NCBI GenBank assembly: GCA_002296055.1 | Contig: DBHE01000218.1 | Span: 1 to 19,303 of the forward strand | DNA: 19,303 nucleotides | Origin: Pseudomonadaceae bacterium UBA836 | Lineage (GTDB): Bacteria > Pseudomonadota > Gammaproteobacteria > Pseudomonadales > Pseudomonadaceae | Direction of reading: 5' to 3' | In this document: piece after piece, positions 15,833 through 19,303 of the stretch | Numbering within the stretch: the first letter of the stretch is position 1 | How the letters are laid out: each line of letters begins with the position of its first letter | Notes under the pieces: model-generated | The model's database searches: none | Told to the model about the DNA's origin: nothing | What the model saw: only the letters and a program-made list of their open reading frames with translations | Translations under genes and position numbers: made by a program

Positions 15833-16875
15833 CACAAACCTCCCCGGCGCTGCATGCGCAATAGCAAGGCGATAAAGAAAGGTGCGCCCAATAGCGCCGT
15901 GAGAATGCCCAGTGGCAGTTCAGCCGGCGCCACCAGCAGCCGCGCCGCCACGTCAGCCAGCAGCAGCAGCGCCGCGCCCAGCAACATGCAGGCCGGCAGC
16001 AGTTGGCGATGGTCAGGCCCGAGCAGCAAGCGCGCCAGGTGCGGCACCACCAAACCAATAAAACCGATTAGCCCGGCCGCAGCGACCGCAGCGCCCACAC
16101 CAAGCGCCGTCAGCAACACCAGCTCGCGCTTGACCCGCTCTACCTCGACCCCCAGGTGACGCGCCTCCGACTCGCCCAGCAACAAGGCATTCAACGCCCT
16201 GGCCTGCCGCGGCAACCGCCACCAGACCACGCCACAGCAAAGAACCAGCATACCCACCCGATCATAACTTGCAGCGCCCAGACTCCCCATATTCCAGAAC
16301 GTCAATGCACGCAGCATCGCGTCATCCGCAATGTAGGTCAGCAGCCCCACCACGGCCGCACTGAGGGCGGCAATCGCCACCCCGGCCAGCAGCATGCTGG
16401 CCATCGACACGCCCTGATTCGAGCTGCCCAGCCGGTAGACCAGCCAGGTGGTCAGCAGCGCTCCGGCAAACGCCCCAGCGGCCTGGGTGTAAGGCATCAG
16501 CGCCGCCGGCAAGGCTGCCAACCAGACGCTGCCAAGCACAATTACCAGTGCTGCGCCCAATGCAGCACCACTGGACACACCAATCAGCGCCGGGTCCGCC
16601 AGCGGGTTGCGAAACAAGCCTTGCATGGCAGCGCCGGTCAGAGCCAGGGTGGCCCCGATCAGCATCCCCATCAGCGTTCGCGGCAGTCGTATGTGCTCGA
16701 CGATCAGAGCGGTGTCCGCCGCCACCGTCCAGCTGGTGACACGGTGCAACAGCGCGCCGATGGCATCAGTGAAAGGGATGGAGACCGGCCCCAGGGCCAG
16801 CGACAACAACACGGCCAGCAGTAACAACAAGGCCAGAGAGAAAAGGATGCTTCGTTTTACGGCCGGTACCGACAT
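15832..16875 (-). CDS. phuU: Haem ABC transporter permease PhuU/HmuU
   Basis: A 347-aa FecCD-family inner-membrane permease, expected to form a homodimer with about ten helices per subunit. The first helix is at about 10-29. The signature stretch R63-to-R66 (RLPRT), then [15 protein letters not shown] and [12 protein letters not shown] (81-108), is the family hallmark. [20 protein letters not shown] (271-290) contains the coupling loop that docks to PhuV. The stop TGA shares an A with the phuV start. The Shine-Dalgarno sequence is weak, and an 11-bp hairpin lies between phuT and this gene, so expression may be lower than phuST. Confidence 0.94.
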   Translation of the reverse strand: MSVPAVKRSILFSLALLLLLAVLLSLALGPVSIPFTDAIGALLHRVTSWTVAADTALIVEHIRLPRTLMGMLIGATLALTGAAMQGLFRNPLADPALIGVSSGAALGAALVIVLGSVWLAALPAALMPYTQAAGAFAGALLTTWLVYRLGSSNQGVSMASMLLAGVAIAALSAAVVGLLTYIADDAMLRALTFWNMGSLGAASYDRVGMLVLCCGVVWWRLPRQARALNALLLGESEARHLGVEVERVKRELVLLTALGVGAAVAAAGLIGFIGLVVPHLARLLLGPDHRQLLPACMLLGAALLLLADVAARLLVAPAELPLGILTALLGAPFFIALLLRMQRRGGL

Positions 16876-16914
16876 GGGCGCCCTATTCAGCAGTAGGTTT
16901 GAGCGGAAACAACA

Positions 16915-16943
16915 ACGCGCACCCGCCTGAGACGGGTGCGCGT
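16915..16943 (-). promoter_or_regulatory. Strong intercistronic hairpin between phuT and phuU
   Basis: A perfect 11-bp stem ACGCGCACCCG (16915-16925) / CGGGTGCGCGT (16933-16943) with a 7-nt loop. On the operon (minus) strand it is followed by TGTTGTTTCC, a poor U-tract. It lies 16 bp after the phuT stop and 39 bp before the phuU start. It could be a partial terminator or a 3' stabiliser giving more phuST than phuUVW mRNA. Confidence 0.6.
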
Positions 16944-16959
16944 AAGACTGCAGTACGGC

Positions 16960-17802
16960 TTATTCGCCAGCGGCGGTTTCGCGCAGCTGGCGCAGCGCCG
17001 GCGCGATGTGCGGGCTAAAGCCCCCCACCAGCAGGCTGTCTTCGATATCCACAACCTGCTGAGCCTGCCCGGCTGGCGTTGCTGCCAGTGCTGGCTGCTG
17101 GCTCAACAAGCCATCGGTGCCGCCGACCATTTCCAGCCCCTTGCTGGTAGTCAGAATCCACTGCGGCGCCAGGCTCAACAATGCTTCAGCCGACAGCACC
17201 CGGTACTGGCTGAAACTCTCGGCCGCCGGGTTGCTCATGCCACCCAGGCGAATCAGGCTGTCGCCGACGGTACCGGCGCCAGCAACCATCATCCCGTTGG
17301 CACTATGGGTCAACACAAACAGTGCCGGCGGCGCCGGCTCGGACATGGCCGGCAAGGCAGCTATATCGGCCTGAATACGCTGATTTAGAGCAGCCGCCTG
17401 CTCCACGTGGGCAAAGCGCGCACCCACCGCCTCGATATTGGCATACAGCGTATCCAGATCAGGGCTGGCACTGAGCACTACTACATCCACGCCGGCATCG
17501 CGCAACTGGGCCAGCACCGGCGGCGGCCCCATCTCTTCTGTGCCCAGCAGAACATCGGGCTTGAGTGACAGCACGCCCTCGGCACTCAGCGCGCGCTGAT
17601 AACCGACGTTAGGCAAGCCACGATCCGCCATCAAAGGAACACTGGTGCTGTCTATGCCGACCAATTGCTCACCCAACCCCAACTCCTGCACGATGGCCGT
17701 GACACTGGCACCCGCCGTCACCACCCGCAGGGGCTCGGCTGCCATTGACCAGGCGCTGCCCAACAGCAATACCCACAGGCAACGCTGAATCAGTACTTTC
17801 AT
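16960..17802 (-). CDS. phuT: Periplasmic haem-binding protein PhuT/HmuT
   Basis: A 280-aa class III substrate-binding protein. The signal peptide is cleaved near SMA (about residue 21). The mature protein is a two-lobe TroA-like fold with a long rigid helix. VGYQRALSAEGVLSL (66-80) contains Tyr68, which aligns with the axial haem-ligand Tyr of PhuT/ShuT (Tyr71/Tyr94). It collects haem from the outer-membrane receptor and passes it to PhuUV. GGAGAAGG precedes the ATG. It lies 25 bp after phuS. No lipobox is present, so it is soluble in the periplasm. Confidence 0.93.
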   Translation of the reverse strand: MKVLIQRCLWVLLLGSAWSMAAEPLRVVTAGASVTAIVQELGLGEQLVGIDSTSVPLMADRGLPNVGYQRALSAEGVLSLKPDVLLGTEEMGPPPVLAQLRDAGVDVVVLSASPDLDTLYANIEAVGARFAHVEQAAALNQRIQADIAALPAMSEPAPPALFVLTHSANGMMVAGAGTVGDSLIRLGGMSNPAAESFSQYRVLSAEALLSLAPQWILTTSKGLEMVGGTDGLLSQQPALAATPAGQAQQVVDIEDSLLVGGFSPHIAPALRQLRETAAGE

Positions 17803-17827
17803 TCCACCTTCTCCTTGTCCAAAAGGC

Positions 17828-18895
17828 TCAGCGCGCCGGGTGCCGTTCTACCAGTGCAAGCCAAAGACGTTGCTCTGGCTGGCCCGGCTTGCGCTCGCCA
17901 AACAGCTGAATAACCAACTCGCCGTTGCTGTCATAGGCTTCCAGCGAACTGACAATACCATCTGCGGTCGGTTTACGGACCCGCCAAACCGACGCCAGGT
18001 CAGACTCACGCAGATGCAGACTGAAGTCGGCATCCAGCACATTGAACCACTCGCCCAGCCGGCCAACCCGCTTGATCGGCCCGCTGTGGATCTGAATACA
18101 CCCGTGGTTACCAACAAACACCATGATCGGCTGACCGCTGGCTGCCACCTGCTCCAGCGTGTCAGTCAACGCTGCCTCGGGCAAACGCTGAGCCCAGCGG
18201 CTTCCAGCCAGACGCAGCGCCTGCAGGCGGTCCACGTTATGGCGTTTGAGCATGGCCATAAAATGATGCGTGTCCTGCAGTTCTGCCCAGTCATGCTGCA
18301 GCGCCTGCTCATCTACCGCCACATCGTCGACCAGCCCGGCATCGGCCTGAAGCGGGTCGATAGTCAACGGGTCAAGCGAATCGTCGCTGAGGCTGTCACA
18401 CAGGTCATACCAGGCAGCCGCGTTGCTTTGCTCGGTCAGATAGATCTTGTGCACCGCCACACCCTGACGGTCGAAAATTTGCAGGCTGCGGCGCATGCTG
18501 CCGTTTTGCAGCGCCTCACTAACGGCGAACAGGCTGGACCATTCCCGCATAAAGAAACGCAGATCAATCTCGCCGTTGACCACTAGACCGATACGGCCGC
18601 TACCGCCGATGCTGATGTTGTCATACACGCCGTGACGCTCGTGCACGCATGACTCGTTGCGCGTTAGCGCCATCACCCGACCAAGGGCTTTTAAGCCATG
18701 CAGCATGGTTTGCCAGTCCGAACGCAGGCGCTGCACACCGCGCCCGAGTGACGCATACACCAGCTCAGCTTCGCTGACATTGAGCAGCGCGGCGCCATCG
18801 CGGATACGCAACCCTGGTTGACTCTGACGCAGGTGTTGCCAGGCACCCAGCAGATCGGCACCGGCGAACACCGGGATAGCTTGTTGCATCGTCAT
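17828..18895 (-). CDS. phuS: Cytoplasmic haem carrier PhuS/HmuS
   Basis: A 355-aa protein (HemS/HmuS/PhuS family; normal length) with two duplicated half-domains (about 20-170 and 190-345). It accepts haem from PhuUV and, in P. aeruginosa, hands it to haem oxygenase HemO; the apo form also binds the prrF1 promoter region. The haem-ligand region is LQDTHHFMAMLKRH, with His210 and His211 aligning with PhuS His209 and His210. The P. aeruginosa protein is reported to use His212 too; here that place appears to be Met213. GGAG lies 8 bases before the ATG at 18895. It is the first gene of the haem operon, downstream of a Fur-like box. No haem oxygenase gene is present in the window. Confidence 0.94.
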   Translation of the reverse strand: MTMQQAIPVFAGADLLGAWQHLRQSQPGLRIRDGAALLNVSEAELVYASLGRGVQRLRSDWQTMLHGLKALGRVMALTRNESCVHERHGVYDNISIGGSGRIGLVVNGEIDLRFFMREWSSLFAVSEALQNGSMRRSLQIFDRQGVAVHKIYLTEQSNAAAWYDLCDSLSDDSLDPLTIDPLQADAGLVDDVAVDEQALQHDWAELQDTHHFMAMLKRHNVDRLQALRLAGSRWAQRLPEAALTDTLEQVAASGQPIMVFVGNHGCIQIHSGPIKRVGRLGEWFNVLDADFSLHLRESDLASVWRVRKPTADGIVSSLEAYDSNGELVIQLFGERKPGQPEQRLWLALVERHPAR

Positions 18896-18964
18896 TTACC
18901 CGTCTCCCCTGTCATGAACGCGTTCTGCGGCAGCCCCTCGCGGTCATTGCTGTCCAGACGCCCA

Positions 18965-18986
18965 GGCGTTGCAATCAGGCAACGCC
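18965..18986 (-). promoter_or_regulatory. Stem-loop in the predicted phuS leader
   Basis: A perfect 8-bp stem GGCGTTGC (18965-18972) / GCAACGCC (18979-18986) with a 6-nt loop, 70 bp upstream of phuS. No U-run follows, so it is not an intrinsic terminator. If the transcript starts near the Fur box at 18998-19012, this would be at the 5' end of the leader and may stabilise it. Confidence 0.4.
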
Positions 18987-18997
18987 GCACAATCAAA

Positions 18998-19012
18998 CAA
19001 TAATCATTCTCA
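18998..19012 (-). promoter_or_regulatory. Predicted Fur box upstream of phuS
   Basis: On the minus strand TGAGAATGATTATTG matches 11 of 14 fixed positions of the 7-1-7 Fur consensus TGATAATNATTATCA. It is 103 bp upstream of phuS in an otherwise AT-poor context, with a second AT-rich stretch at 19023-19037. In P. aeruginosa the phuS-phuR divergent gap is Fur controlled. No reliable -35/-10 pair was found. Confidence 0.65.
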
Positions 19013-19108
19013 TCTGTGGCGGCGATTATTATTCAATAAAGCAGGACAGGCAAGTGTAAAAGTGACGCAGCGCCCCTAGGGTCTGTTGACGTTTCATTCA
19101 TCCGCCTG

Positions 19109-19303
19109 TTGCAGCCTGTAAAGCCGCCAATCAAGAAGCGAGAAGCGTAGCGTGGTCATTCCACGTAAGCGACGAGCGACGCCGAGTGGCGACTTTACAG
19201 GCGCAACCCGAAGGGCCGGGGCCATTTTTCGGCCATGCTGCGTTGTCGGTCGCTTATGTGGAATGACCACACTGCGCTCCCTCCGCCTTGCCTGGCCGAA
19301 AAA
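19109..19303. repeat. Composite nested-palindrome intergenic repeat, cut by window edge
   Basis: Module 1: GCCTGTAAAGCCGCCA (19114-19129) and TGGCGACTTTACAGGC (19187-19202) pair with one mismatch and enclose GTGGTCATTCCAC (19152-19164). Module 2: TTTTTCGGCC (19225-19234) and GGCCGAAAAA (19294-19303, running off the edge) enclose GTGGAATGACCAC (19258-19270). The two cores are inverted copies: 22 bp at 19152-19173 match 19249-19270 with one mismatch. Each core can itself fold (GTGG-N5-CCAC). No ORF is credible here. The stretch from about 19075 (CCTAGGGTCTGTTGACGTTT) may be its left end. It lies where the phuR start would be expected. Repeat copy number is unknown. Confidence 0.75.

Overview
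This window is chromosomal DNA of a gammaproteobacterium in or close to Pseudomonas sensu lato (family Pseudomonadaceae). Nearly every gene has its closest recognisable relative in Pseudomonas, and gene order follows the P. aeruginosa PA4698-PA4709 neighbourhood: yqcC, lpoP, mrcB, an APH/AAA kinase-like gene, a TfoX_C gene, cbpA, the prrF small RNAs and the phu haem-uptake genes. Coding density is high and base composition is GC-rich and even. I cannot fix the genus; Halopseudomonas or Stutzerimonas are guesses.

Left part (1-5835). A 158-bp MITE-like fold-back element with 18-bp terminal inverted repeats and a 4-bp target duplication lies just upstream of a small secreted DUF4124 protein. A bidirectional terminator separates that gene from a leftward cell-wall operon: mrcB (PBP1b), lpoP (a TPR lipoprotein, the predicted PBP1b activator) and yqcC. 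Divergent from mrcB is a fused APH-like/P-loop kinase gene.

Centre (5836-7670). A TfoX C-terminal domain protein and cbpA (cyclic-nucleotide-binding family) precede two tandem, roughly 93% identical sRNA genes. Each has a Fur box over its promoter and its own Rho-independent terminator. These are prrF1 and prrF2, the iron-starvation sRNAs. Tandem arrangement is what allows the long haem-responsive PrrH transcript in P. aeruginosa.

Right-centre (7671-14224). A complete TtgABC/MexAB-OprM-type RND multidrug efflux operon reads leftward, with a divergent TetR repressor (TtgR type) and a recognisable TtgR-like operator between them. In P. aeruginosa no efflux operon lies here, so it separates prrF from the phu genes.

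Right part (14197-19303). A leftward haem utilisation operon, phuS-phuT-phuU-phuV-chaN (phuW-like), encodes a cytoplasmic haem carrier, periplasmic binding protein, permease, ATPase and a haem/iron-binding lipoprotein. A Fur-like box lies upstream of phuS. The outer-membrane haem receptor phuR, divergent from phuS in P. aeruginosa, does not begin in this window. The space holds a composite nested-palindrome repeat that runs off the edge.

Functional logic: iron starvation relieves Fur, inducing PrrF sRNAs (which spare iron) and the haem uptake genes. PhuS links the two in P. aeruginosa by binding the prrF1 promoter region in its apo form. The efflux and cell-wall operons appear to be neighbours rather than members of that circuit.
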